Shown here: piece by piece, positions 1 to 8,125 of the stretch
Layout: the number at the start of each line of letters is the position of its first letter
Numbering within the stretch: the first letter of the stretch is position 1
DNA from: Ignavibacteria bacterium
Lineage (GTDB): Bacteria; Bacteroidota; Ignavibacteria; Tepidaquicellales; OLB5
Direction: 5' to 3'
NCBI GenBank assembly: GCA_026417195.1
Contig: JAOADS010000020.1
Location: 1 to 17,704 of the forward strand
Length of the DNA: 17,704 bases
Made by a program: the position numbers and the translations under genes
The notes under the pieces: generated by a model
The model's database searches: none
Seen by the model: the letters and a program-made list of their open reading frames with translations, nothing else
Told to the model about the DNA's origin: nothing

Positions 1-217
1 CACTGTAATAAGTTATTCACTGCATGAAAGAACTAATGTCATAATCCGTATTTATGACATCTCCGGTAAGGAAATAAGATACATCTTTCAGGGACTAAGA
101 GATGCTGGCGAACATAGGGTTGAGTTCAACGCTTCTGGGCTAGCATCCGGAGTTTATTTTTACAGGATAGAGGCCGGAGATTTTACTGAAACAAGGAAAA
201 TGGTTCTTCTAAGGTGA
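1..217 (+). CDS. C-terminal end of a T9SS-exported protein (5' truncated)
   Basis: The frame is open from base 2 and ends at TGA 215-217, giving 71 residues with no start codon of their own, so the gene begins outside the window. The peptide follows the pattern of a T9SS type A sorting domain: a beta strand (VIIRIYDISGKEI), a turn, the LRDAGEHRVEFNASGLASGVY region, and a final RKMVLLR. The upstream PNPFN box lies before the window. These domains are known to direct outer-membrane translocation by the type IX system and are then removed. Nothing can be said about the mature protein. Its closing strand pattern matches the ends of the three downstream cargo genes, so it is probably the preceding member of the same cargo cluster. 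Confidence 0.85.
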   Translation, partial: TVISYSLHERTNVIIRIYDISGKEIRYIFQGLRDAGEHRVEFNASGLASGVYFYRIEAGDFTETRKMVLLR

Positions 218-314
218 TTCGTAATTGTGGAATTAGTTATACGATAAACTAATCGGACAGATTATCAGAAAATATGGTAACATCTGAACTCTTAAATTTT
301 TTATGGAAAAATAC

Positions 315-345
315 TTGACAGTTGGATGAATAATTAGTATCTTTG
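315..345 (+). promoter_or_regulatory. Bacteroidetes-type promoter of the phase-variable T9SS cargo gene
   Basis: TTG (315-317, within TTGACA) is followed after exactly 20 bases by TATCTTTG (338-345). This fits the known Bacteroidetes -33/-7 consensus TTG-N19-21-TAnnTTTG. Transcription would begin a few bases after 345, just ahead of the ribosome binding site at 349-356, giving a short leader. It is the only match to this pattern I noticed in the 149-base gap 218-366. Promoter activity is inferred. Confidence 0.65.
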
Positions 346-348
346 GCT

Positions 349-356
349 AAAGGAGG
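349..356 (+). promoter_or_regulatory. Strong Shine-Dalgarno site that sets the start at 367
   Basis: AAAGGAGG lies 10 bases before ATG 367. It is the clearest ribosome binding site on the plus strand of this window. It marks 367 as the real start of the gene, although that frame is closed at TAA 409-411. The only ATG of the long frame, at 449, has no comparable site (preceding bases AAGCGTTCAACAA). Confidence 0.7.
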
Positions 357-366
357 AAATATAACT

Positions 367-2746
367 ATGAAACCTTCTATTCTATTCTATTCTATTCTAT
401 TCTATTCTTAATACCACTGCGTTTACACAAACTATAAGCGTTCAACAAATGGACGGACCTTATTATACCTTACTTGTAACTGATATTAAAGGCGGAACTA
501 ACAGTAAGGGAGAATACGTAATTTATATAGCAACTTTTGGAGGATTATATAAAACTTATGATTACGGTGAAACTTATGAGAAGATTATCAACATATCCTG
601 TACTTCAGTTGATTGCTTTCAGGGTAATTCAGATATCTTATACTTTTCTGTTTATGATATTTACACAACGAGTAGCACACTTTATAAATCAACTAACGGA
701 GGGGAGAGCTACTATGCTGTTCAAAACGGTATAACCAATAATAGGATAATTAAATCCATTTGTATTTCTCCGTTTAATCAAGATATAACATTCATTGGAT
801 TTGAGAATTCTGGGACCAATAAAACACTTTATCGGACAACCAATGGAGGATCTTCATGGACGGAGGTTAACTACGTAAGTAGTAGCAGTCATAAAGGTAT
901 AGATGAAATAATATTTAGTGTATCAAATAGCAATTATTTAATGATAATTGCTGGAAATACCGCATCTTGTTCTCATGACGGTGTTGGATTTTATTTCAGC
1001 TCAGATATGGGTGACACCTGGGATAAAAGAACAAAAGGATTACATAATTGTAAATTACACTCTATGACAATAGAATCTGATGGTTTATCACGAGATGAGA
1101 ATATTTATGTAGGTACAGAAACTATTTATTCAACAGGAGGTATCTATAGATCATCAGATTACGGAAATAACTGGAGTCAGGTTTTTCAGAATCCTTACAA
1201 TGTAATAATCAGAGGTCTCTCCAGCTATGAAAATACCATATACGCAGCATTAGACGAATGTGGCGCTTGGGTTGGATTGATTAAATCTTACGATGGATTT
1301 AACTGGGTTAATGTAAATAATGGTATGTTATGCCCTTCTACCCGCAGAGTAAAAGTTATAAATAACCAAACTGTTTTAACCGGAGGCTATAATACGGTAT
1401 ATCTTACAACGAACAGTGGTACAAATTTTATTGAGAAGACTCGCGGTTTAGAAAAAACTAATTGTTTCTCAGTTGCTGGTTTAAACGATTTTATAATAAC
1501 ATCAAACGGTTCTCAAGAACCCAGATTTTCAGTAAGTTCAGACGGAGGCTCTACGTGGACAAGCACATATAATGATTGTAGTTTCATGATAGGAACTGGT
1601 ATTGATATTGATCAGACTGATCAAAGCTACATCCATTCTTGTCAAAGAGAAGCTGATTACTTCACATATTATATTTTAAGATCAACAAATGGAGGATTAA
1701 ATTGGACGAAAGTTGTAACTGTTAAATATGAAGAAAATATTGTATTGAATAAGCTAAGTGATATAAAAATTGATCCTAATAACACTATGAGAATTTTTTG
1801 TGTAGGGAATGATAATCCAGCTCCTGTGGTATATACCAGTAATAACCGTGGCTTTAGTTACCAATCAACGCATGTAAAAAACATATACGGTCAAAATCAT
1901 GGATTTGATTTACAATGTGTAGAAATTGACCCAAATGTCACAGAAAAAGGATATAGCAAATTTGTATATATTGGTGGTAAACCAACATTAAATACTGCTA
2001 GATTATACAGAAAAGATAACTGGGATGATAATGAATGGAACGATAATTACCTCTATAATCAGGGCTTACCAGCTACTTTAGAAATCAATCAAATAGCTGT
2101 ACAACCAGCATCGGAATTACAGGAAGATTATTTTATATATCTAGCTACATCTTCAGGTGTGTATAGAAAAAACAGTAACAGTGATATATGGTATAGCTCC
2201 AGTCAGGGTTTGAATCACACTAATATTATAACAATTGCTATTAATCCGGTTAATCCTAATATTGTATTTTTAGCTGCAGATGGGTCTAATTCTGACCATA
2301 TTTACTATTCTACAAATTACGGAAGCTCATGGAATGAGATTCAGATAATGACAACAATAAATGTTAATAGGTTACGTTATAGTTATAGCAATGGATTTTT
2401 ATTTCCACCAAGACTTTTTGCAGCTACTACAAACGGCTTATATGAAATCACTATATCAGACACCGATGCCGATAAAGGTGAATTAGTAAATGCTATCAGA
2501 AATTTCCCTAACCCATTTAATTCTATTACCACCATCAGTTTCAGTTTAAAAAATAATTCATATGTTGAAATTAAATTATATGATGTTACAGGGAAACTTA
2601 TTAAAACTTTATTGTCTTCCACTTTAAGAGAGGGAAATCACTCAATAAATTTCAATTTTAATAATTACTCAAGTGGAATTTATTTCTATACTATTAACAT
2701 AAACAATAATTTTCTAACCTCCAGAAAATTAATATTAATAAAATGA
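367..2746 (+). CDS. Asp-box beta-propeller-like T9SS cargo protein, signal peptide out of frame (phase-variable, OFF)
   Basis: The long frame has a 765-codon body counted from ATG 449, but the credible start is ATG 367 with a strong Shine-Dalgarno site. The two are one frame apart because of the TTCTA repeat. With one more repeat unit the N-terminus becomes a 22-23 residue signal peptide: MKPS, a core of ILFYSILFYSIL, then NTTAFT before Q. In the body (numbered from M449) about ten Asp-box motifs of the S-x-D/N-x-G-x-x-W type occur, for example near 80-91, 129-140, 183-194, 234-245, 362-373, 411-422 and 620-631, as in sortilin/BNR-type propellers. A T9SS type A domain with FPNPFN starts near 686 and ends in SRKLILIK. 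The gene is markedly AT-rich compared with the third cargo gene. Its surface role, such as binding glycans or partners, is unknown. A single sequencing error in the tract could also explain the frame break. Confidence 0.85.
375..408 (+). repeat. Pentanucleotide tandem repeat (TTCTA)6 plus TTCT inside a signal-peptide coding region
   Basis: Six perfect TTCTA units run from 375 to 404, followed by TTCT at 405-408. The tract lies directly after ATG AAA CC and encodes the hydrophobic stretch SILFYSILFY. The unit length is not a multiple of three, so each gain or loss changes the downstream frame. With six copies, translation from 367 stops at TAA 409-411. With seven copies (or four, or ten) it runs into the long frame ending at 2746. 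Perfect repeats of this kind are classic substrates for slipped-strand mispairing. Confidence 0.9.
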
Positions 2747-4014
2747 AAAAGATAATTTCAATAATAATTTTATTATTAACTTACTCATCCAATTCACAAT
2801 GGTTCACTCAGACTTATGAATACGGAACTGCAATGTCAAATGTTTTATGTAATCCGGTAAACATGAATACCGGAATTATTATAGGCACTTACGGAAGATG
2901 TTTAAGAACTACTAACGGAGGAACAAACTGGAGTGTTATAAACCTTGGTTCATATGAATATTTCCATGGAGGTTGTTACGTCTTTAATACGGGAACAATT
3001 TATATAGGTGCTTCAGGAGGAGTTTTAAGAAAATCAACAAATCACGGTGCTGTCTTTTTCCCCATCCCTTCTCCGGTAACAAGTATTATAACTGATATTC
3101 ATTTTACCTCTGCAAATATCGGTTATATAGCCTGTGACACTAATGTTATTTATTTTACTTCAAACGGTGGTTCAAACTGGAATGTAGTAACAACTAATCT
3201 GCCCTCAAATGTGCGTATTTACAGTATATATTTCTCAAATGTACATACCGGATGGTGTATGGGTGCAATAATTCCATCTAACAGATATCTTATCAAAACT
3301 TCAAATGGAGGAATAAATTGGACTACTGTAAATATTCCCTCAAACAGTTATAATAATTTTTATGTTGCCGGTAATGATTTAATTATTTACAGTAACACAA
3401 TAATATCAAGAAGTACAGATGGCGGTAACTCCTGGATTTCACTGAATCCACCGCCTGGTATCGGAAGTGGCGACGGAATGCGTGATATTGAAAAACTTTA
3501 TGGTTATTTATTCATAACAACAAGCGGTCCCTCACAGCCCGGTATTTACATTTCAACAAACTGGGGCAGTAACTGGATAAGACAATTTAATCAAAGTGCT
3601 GATCATATGGACATGGAAATCAATGAACTTGCTGGCTGGGCGCTCAGTTACAATTTTTCACATACAACTGTTTACAGAACTACTAACGGTGGAGGAATTG
3701 TTCCGGTTAATTCAACTTCAGGAGAGATACCTCATAAATTTGAATTAAAACAAAATTATCCGAATCCCTTCAATGCTGAAACAAAGATCACATTTTCTGT
3801 TCCCGTAAATCTTAATAACAATGACTTTGCTGATATAAAACTCCTGATTTATGACGTTTACGGTAGAGAAGCCGAAGTTTTATTTAATGGAAGGTTAAAG
3901 CCAGGAACTTACGAAGTAAAGTGGAATGCATATAAATATTCAAGTGGTACTTATTTTTACAGACTTATTTCCAGTAACTTTTCTAAAACAATGAAAATGA
4001 TTTTGGTTAAATAA
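2743..4014 (+). CDS. Secreted BNR/YCF48-like repeat protein with T9SS sorting domain
   Basis: This 423-residue protein starts with a clear signal peptide (MKKIISIIILLLTYSSNS, then Q), consistent with the Bacteroidetes habit of cleaving before Gln. The body has Asp-box repeats near residues 55-65 (RTTNGGTNW), 97-103, 139-146 (TSNGGSNW), 186-193, 223-231 and 270-278, plus GYIACD and TGWCMG segments reminiscent of YCF48-type propellers. A T9SS type A domain with YPNPFN starts near 339 and ends TMKMILVK. The ATG overlaps the TGA of the preceding gene (ATGA) and has no visible Shine-Dalgarno site, so its translation probably depends on ribosomes finishing the upstream gene. It resembles that gene in repeat type and AT-richness and is probably a diverged paralogue. 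The ligand is unknown. Confidence 0.85.
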   Translation: MKKIISIIILLLTYSSNSQWFTQTYEYGTAMSNVLCNPVNMNTGIIIGTYGRCLRTTNGGTNWSVINLGSYEYFHGGCYVFNTGTIYIGASGGVLRKSTNHGAVFFPIPSPVTSIITDIHFTSANIGYIACDTNVIYFTSNGGSNWNVVTTNLPSNVRIYSIYFSNVHTGWCMGAIIPSNRYLIKTSNGGINWTTVNIPSNSYNNFYVAGNDLIIYSNTIISRSTDGGNSWISLNPPPGIGSGDGMRDIEKLYGYLFITTSGPSQPGIYISTNWGSNWIRQFNQSADHMDMEINELAGWALSYNFSHTTVYRTTNGGGIVPVNSTSGEIPHKFELKQNYPNPFNAETKITFSVPVNLNNNDFADIKLLIYDVYGREAEVLFNGRLKPGTYEVKWNAYKYSSGTYFYRLISSNFSKTMKMILVK

Positions 4015-4026
4015 ACTTTAAAAGCC

Positions 4027-5649
4027 ATGAAAAAATTAAATTTTTTCATCTTAAGTTTTCTTATTTTTTCTAACACATCCTCCTCAAATACAGAAAACTC
4101 ATCAGTCTTTACAATTACAATTACAGAAATTGCCACTACATATCAGGACAACCAGTCATCCGGCAGTCCCAGGCTGATATGTCAGAACCCAAATACACCG
4201 TCTGAAATTCACCTTACTTACACAATGTTGGGTTCCCCTTCTGGCGTAACTGATGTAAGATATCACTTCAGCCAGAACAGAGGTACAAACTGGATGGATA
4301 AAGGCTCTTTGGGCAGCGGCTTGAGGCTTCGCTTCCCATGTATATCTATATTAAGTGACGGTTCGGCTGCGATTATGGCATATGGTAGTTTTAATAATCA
4401 GTTAGTAAGTTATCTGTTCATAGACGTTCAGCCCGGAGGCGGATCATTCACAAATTGCCCTATAAACGCTGCCAATATTCTCTGGCCTCATTTCATTCCC
4501 ACAGCAAGCCAATCACTCCCTGTCAAAATAGTTTATGTGTCTTCCAGAACTGATAGTGCCTATATTAATAAATTCACTTCCCTGTCTTCCTGCCAAACTA
4601 CAGGGAACACTCTGAATCAAATGATTAAACCAGTTCACGGATATAATCTCTCAAGGGGAGCTGACGGAAGAATAGGTTTGGCATACATTGCAAATCCATA
4701 CCTGAATCCAAATCAAAGCGGCAATGTATTCCTGATGGAATCAACTGACAACGGGGTGAATTTCAATAGTCCAGTTCAGATTTGGCAGACAAATTTTTCT
4801 ACTGACAGTATGGGTGCTGCCAGAGGAATAGACATAGTTTACATTTCAAACACACCTTACGTAACATTTGATGTGACTAAATTAACTCCAGGCGGACAAA
4901 TACTTCCGAACAGACCATCTAAAATAATGTTGTGGTCTCCGTCTGTAAACGGTGGCTCTCCTGTAATGATAGACTCAGCTGGAGGAACATCATCAGCTTC
5001 AGATATATACAGTTCGGTAGCCAGACCAGTTATAGGAACAACATCACAGCTGCCTTTAATTTATGTAGCATGGAACAAAGCCAGAACCGAAACATTCAAT
5101 TCTGTGAATTATTTTGATATATATTTCGCTTTCTCAATGGATGGTTTATTATGGAACAGAACAAGGGTAACAAATAATTCAGGTCCGCTGAGGGATTGCA
5201 GATATGTCAGCATTTCTCAATATAACGCAGCCATAAATCCTCTCCAATACGAAGCCCATCTGCTCTATCTTGCAGATTCAGTACCCGGAGCTCAGAGTTC
5301 GTTAGCCAAAGTAAATTACGCCAATATTAAATTTCAGCTTTCAAATCTGAATCCGGTTGGCTCAGAAATACCTGAAACTTTCAGTCTGTATCAGAACTTT
5401 CCTAATCCGTTCAATCCGGTCACCAGAATAAGCTTCGACGTTCCTGCCAGCACTGAGGGAATTACACCTGTTGAAATAGCGGTATATGATGTACAGGGAA
5501 GAAAAATCTCAACTCTGATCAACTCTTACCTTAAACCGGGAAGATATGAACTTAGCTGGCATGCTAAAGACTATCCATCGGGAATTTACTTCTGTAAGAT
5601 GAATGCTGGTAGTTTCAGCTCTTCAAGGAAAATGATACTGGCAAAATAA
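4027..5649 (+). CDS. Secreted sialidase-like-fold protein with T9SS sorting domain
   Basis: This is a 540-residue protein with an N-terminal signal peptide (MKKLNFFILSFLIFSNTSSS). The body looks like a beta-propeller of the sialidase/BNR superfamily, with Asp-box-like segments FSQNRGTNW (about 81-89), ESTDNGVNF and FSMDGLLWNRT. I see no convincing set of sialidase catalytic residues, so enzyme activity should not be assumed. A T9SS type A domain begins with FPNPFNP at about 458 and ends SRKMILAK. It starts 12 bases after the previous stop and is followed by a terminator, so it is the last gene of the cargo operon. Its base composition is visibly richer in G and C than the first two cargo genes (26 of 60 bases in 4921-4980 against 13 of 60 in 901-960), suggesting a different history. 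Confidence 0.82.
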   Translation: MKKLNFFILSFLIFSNTSSSNTENSSVFTITITEIATTYQDNQSSGSPRLICQNPNTPSEIHLTYTMLGSPSGVTDVRYHFSQNRGTNWMDKGSLGSGLRLRFPCISILSDGSAAIMAYGSFNNQLVSYLFIDVQPGGGSFTNCPINAANILWPHFIPTASQSLPVKIVYVSSRTDSAYINKFTSLSSCQTTGNTLNQMIKPVHGYNLSRGADGRIGLAYIANPYLNPNQSGNVFLMESTDNGVNFNSPVQIWQTNFSTDSMGAARGIDIVYISNTPYVTFDVTKLTPGGQILPNRPSKIMLWSPSVNGGSPVMIDSAGGTSSASDIYSSVARPVIGTTSQLPLIYVAWNKARTETFNSVNYFDIYFAFSMDGLLWNRTRVTNNSGPLRDCRYVSISQYNAAINPLQYEAHLLYLADSVPGAQSSLAKVNYANIKFQLSNLNPVGSEIPETFSLYQNFPNPFNPVTRISFDVPASTEGITPVEIAVYDVQGRKISTLINSYLKPGRYELSWHAKDYPSGIYFCKMNAGSFSSSRKMILAK

Positions 5650-5671
5650 AACCTGAGAGTTCAACTCTTCT

Positions 5672-5713
5672 AAGCTGCTTTCTGACGTTATTACTGAAGA
5701 AAGCAGCTTTTTT
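5672..5713 (+). terminator. Rho-independent terminator after the T9SS cargo operon
   Basis: Perfect 12-base arms AAGCTGCTTTCT (5672-5683) and AGAAAGCAGCTT (5698-5709) enclose a 14-base loop and run into T6 (5708-5713). It sits 22 bases after the stop at 5649. The hairpin also lies immediately beyond the stop codon of the convergent MFS gene (5712-5714). It could therefore slow transcription from both sides, but only the plus strand has a clear T tract. Confidence 0.88.
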
Positions 5714-6926
5714 ATTTCAGTGATGTGTATTTATCTTTAAGTAACCTCACACTAAGAAAAGACATAAACAACATAACTATTCCTCCTGTCAGGAAAGGTG
5801 CCTTGTAACTTATAAAGTGATACACCATGCCTCCCCAGCTTGGTCCGAAGAACCTCGCAAGTGATGCAAGAGACTGTGTTATACCAAGAATACCTCCCTG
5901 TTCATCCGGTTCTGAAAATTTGGATATCATACCAAGTGCAATGGAAAGACAAAGACCGTTTCCGAAGCTCATTAAGAATACACTTGAAAGAAGATAGGCA
6001 AGCACCTTATCTGAAAAAGGTATGGTCCCGAGCCCTGCGCCCATCATTAAACATCCTGCAATAAAAAGCTTCCGTTCATCAAATGTATTTAAAAGAGGCC
6101 TGATAAAGACTCCCTGTGTCAAAGCTCCGACAAGTCCGGAGAATGCAAATACGTAACTTATCTCTTCAATATCAAATCCGAAGCCAAATGTACTATCTTC
6201 GGCAAAAAGCTGAAAAGTTGAAAATATATTTGAAAGTGAAAATACTATCGTGAAATATAATATTATCAGAAATCCGGTCTTAGGTTTCCTTATTGTATTA
6301 ATCAGTTTATTGAGTCCTCTTTTTAAACTGAAGGCACCCATTGATTTCCTTCTCAGATTAACCGGTAGCGACTCATTTATGATTATAAATGTCAGAATAA
6401 ATGCAATGAAAGAAAGAAAAGCTGATAAAAATACAGGGAAACCAAATCCGAAACGCTTGGCAAAAAAACCGCCTATGAAAGGTCCGAAAACAAATCCAAG
6501 CCCGAAGGCTGCTCCGATCAGTCCCATTCCTTTAGCCCTGTCTTCCCTGGCTGTTACATCTGAAATATAAGCCATAGCTGCTCCTATATTTGCAGAAAAA
6601 AATCCCGCAAGGGCTCGCGAAAACATAAGAAGTGGTGCAGATTTTAGTGTTCCGTTTAAAACAAGTCCTAAGAGAATATAGGAAAGGACATTTCCTCCCA
6701 GACCGATAAGAAGTACTGGTTTCCTTCCGTAACGATCAGATAATCTCCCCCAGAAAGGACTAAAGATGAAATTCATCAGAGAAAAAATTCCCACATTAAT
6801 ACCTATCATCAGCTCAGACATATTCAGCTCATTCTGGGCAAATGAAGGAAGTATTGGAATTATAATCCCGAAACCCAGCAGGTCTATAAAAACAGTGATG
6901 AATATCAGAGATAATTTTTTATTCAA
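5712..6926 (-). CDS. MFS drug/H+ antiporter-like exporter (TetA-like family)
   Basis: This is a 404-residue inner-membrane protein with about 12 hydrophobic segments, the usual length for the 12-TM major facilitator group. Motif A, GRLSDRYGRKP, is at residues 60-70 in the loop between TM2 and TM3. A glycine-rich motif-C-like helix (GLIGAAFGLGFVFGPFIGG) lies at about 135-153, as in proton-driven exporters. The opening FIDLLGFGIIIPILP resembles the TetA/multidrug branch. The substrate cannot be told from sequence, and tetracycline resistance is not implied. The start is TTG at 6926: the next in-frame codons upstream reach the stop of the NAD kinase gene, and no ATG is available. It follows that gene by 9 bases, so it is the last gene of the minus-strand run. 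Confidence 0.85.
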   Translation of the reverse strand: MNKKLSLIFITVFIDLLGFGIIIPILPSFAQNELNMSELMIGINVGIFSLMNFIFSPFWGRLSDRYGRKPVLLIGLGGNVLSYILLGLVLNGTLKSAPLLMFSRALAGFFSANIGAAMAYISDVTAREDRAKGMGLIGAAFGLGFVFGPFIGGFFAKRFGFGFPVFLSAFLSFIAFILTFIIINESLPVNLRRKSMGAFSLKRGLNKLINTIRKPKTGFLIILYFTIVFSLSNIFSTFQLFAEDSTFGFGFDIEEISYVFAFSGLVGALTQGVFIRPLLNTFDERKLFIAGCLMMGAGLGTIPFSDKVLAYLLSSVFLMSFGNGLCLSIALGMISKFSEPDEQGGILGITQSLASLARFFGPSWGGMVYHFISYKAPFLTGGIVMLFMSFLSVRLLKDKYTSLK

Positions 6927-6935
6927 AACGTTTGC

Positions 6936-7817
6936 CTAATCAGCAGTTCCTTTATGGGATTTTCTTTTATCGTGTCCCCAGAAAAGTTTGCTTCTGAGAA
7001 TTCTGAAGTAATTACTTGAAAGTGGCTTTGCTACTTTAAGAGTATAGGGAGCTTTTTTTATTTCAATTTCAGCCGGACTTTTAAGTTTCAGGCTAACATT
7101 ACCGTCTGCTATGAGATAGATCGGAATCCTTGATGTAACTTTTATCCTGAAAGTTCCGCTGTCCGGAAGTATTACTGGTCTGGCTGTCAGAGTGTGTGCG
7201 CTTAGTGGACATAGTATCATAACACCAGTTGAAGGATGAACAACAGGACCTCCAGCTGAAAGTGCATATCCAGTTGATCCGGCTGGTGTTGCAACAATAA
7301 GTCCGTCAGCATGGTAACTGTTGACAGGCTGATTGTTATAGAGAACAGAAATCTCTATTGTTTTAACCACACCACTTTGATTAATTACTATTTCATTTAT
7401 ACCGTGAAGTATTTTTCTGTAGCCTTCAACAGATGCCTCAAGTACAGTCCTCTCCTCTGTTTTATATTTGCCGGCAAGGATATCATCTATAAACAAATTG
7501 ACCCTGCTGACAGGAGTTTCAGCCAGAAATCCTAATTTACCAAGATTTACTCCGATCACAGGTACACCTGAGGAGCCTACAACAGCTGCTGTGGAAAGGA
7601 ATGTTCCGTCGCCACCAACTGAAATCACAAAGTCTGAGGAGGAAATAAGTTTAGCGGGGGATTTGAAAAACCCAGAATAACCTTTAGCCTTCAGAAGAGG
7701 TCTGAGACTATTTTCAACAAAACACGTCACACCCCTGCTTTTCATGTAGTCAATCATTTTCTGAACAACAGTTCCGGTTTCAGGCTTATAAATATTACCT
7801 CGTATTCCGAAGGTCAT
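6936..7817 (-). CDS. nadK: NAD kinase
   Basis: This 293-residue cytoplasmic enzyme phosphorylates NAD to NADP using ATP or polyphosphate. Family hallmarks are present in order: the GGDGT nucleotide-binding motif (68-72), NLGKLGFLAE (91-100), NEIVI, and the DGLIVATPAGSTGYALSAGGPVV block that binds NAD and shapes the active site. Length is normal for bacterial NadK. ATG 7817 overlaps the TGA of the DUF1844 gene (ATGA), which argues for translational coupling. It is a housekeeping gene at the downstream end of an envelope gene cluster and is probably co-transcribed with it. Confidence 0.95.
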   Translation of the reverse strand: MTFGIRGNIYKPETGTVVQKMIDYMKSRGVTCFVENSLRPLLKAKGYSGFFKSPAKLISSSDFVISVGGDGTFLSTAAVVGSSGVPVIGVNLGKLGFLAETPVSRVNLFIDDILAGKYKTEERTVLEASVEGYRKILHGINEIVINQSGVVKTIEISVLYNNQPVNSYHADGLIVATPAGSTGYALSAGGPVVHPSTGVMILCPLSAHTLTARPVILPDSGTFRIKVTSRIPIYLIADGNVSLKLKSPAEIEIKKAPYTLKVAKPLSSNYFRILRSKLFWGHDKRKSHKGTAD

Positions 7818-8119
7818 TTATCTCCTTCCGTTTTATTATTCTTATCGTCGCCGGTAGATTTCCCGCTCTCATAAAGATAGTTAAGTTTCAGTTGTCCTAT
7901 GAGGTTTTCAAGAAACTTCTGTTCATACTCTGTAAGGTTGCCCTTAGTTTTTTCTTTCAGCATATCGAGAATATCAATTGCAAACTGAGCCTGGGTGAGA
8001 TCAACTTCCAGTTTATCTGTAACGGGATTTTTTATTTTACCCATTGCCATCATGGCAGTCATCTCATAGGTTCCGGCAAGATACAGAAAAAGCTGGGTAT
8101 TTTTATCTGAATTTTCCAT
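7814..8119 (-). CDS. DUF1844 family small protein
   Basis: This is a 101-residue protein. The central part (about 8-80) matches the DUF1844 pattern: FLYLAGTYEMTAMMAMGKI, then NPVTDKLEVDLTQAQFAIDILDMLKEKTKGNLTEYEQKFLENLIGQLKLNYL. It is predicted to be helical, has no signal peptide and ends in a lysine- and asparagine-rich tail. The function of the family is unknown. It lies 6 bases after the GT2 gene and overlaps nadK by four bases, so all three are probably translated from one message. Family assignment is from pattern recognition only. Confidence 0.8.
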   Translation of the reverse strand: MENSDKNTQLFLYLAGTYEMTAMMAMGKIKNPVTDKLEVDLTQAQFAIDILDMLKEKTKGNLTEYEQKFLENLIGQLKLNYLYESGKSTGDDKNNKTEGDK

Positions 8120-8125
8120 AAACTT

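Noticed and set aside
232..253. Inverted repeat ATTAGTT/AACTAAT after the first partial gene as a terminator
   Set aside because: The stem is seven A/T-rich pairs with no T tract after it, so it is too weak to call.
375..408. CRISPR or structural repeat array
   Set aside because: The unit is five bases, perfect and contiguous, with no spacers. It is a simple sequence repeat in a coding region.
449..451. ATG 449 as the true start of the first complete cargo gene
   Set aside because: It has no ribosome binding site, gives no signal peptide for a protein with a T9SS export tail, and lies 82 bases after an ATG with a strong Shine-Dalgarno site. It is only the first ATG of the broken frame.
4027..5649. 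Calling the third cargo protein an active sialidase
   Set aside because: The fold pattern and Asp-box-like segments are present, but I could not place the arginine triad or the Tyr/Glu catalytic pair.
5712..6926. Calling the MFS protein a tetracycline resistance determinant
   Set aside because: Only family-level motifs are visible, no mobile element or regulator is nearby, and it sits at the end of a chromosomal envelope/nadK run.
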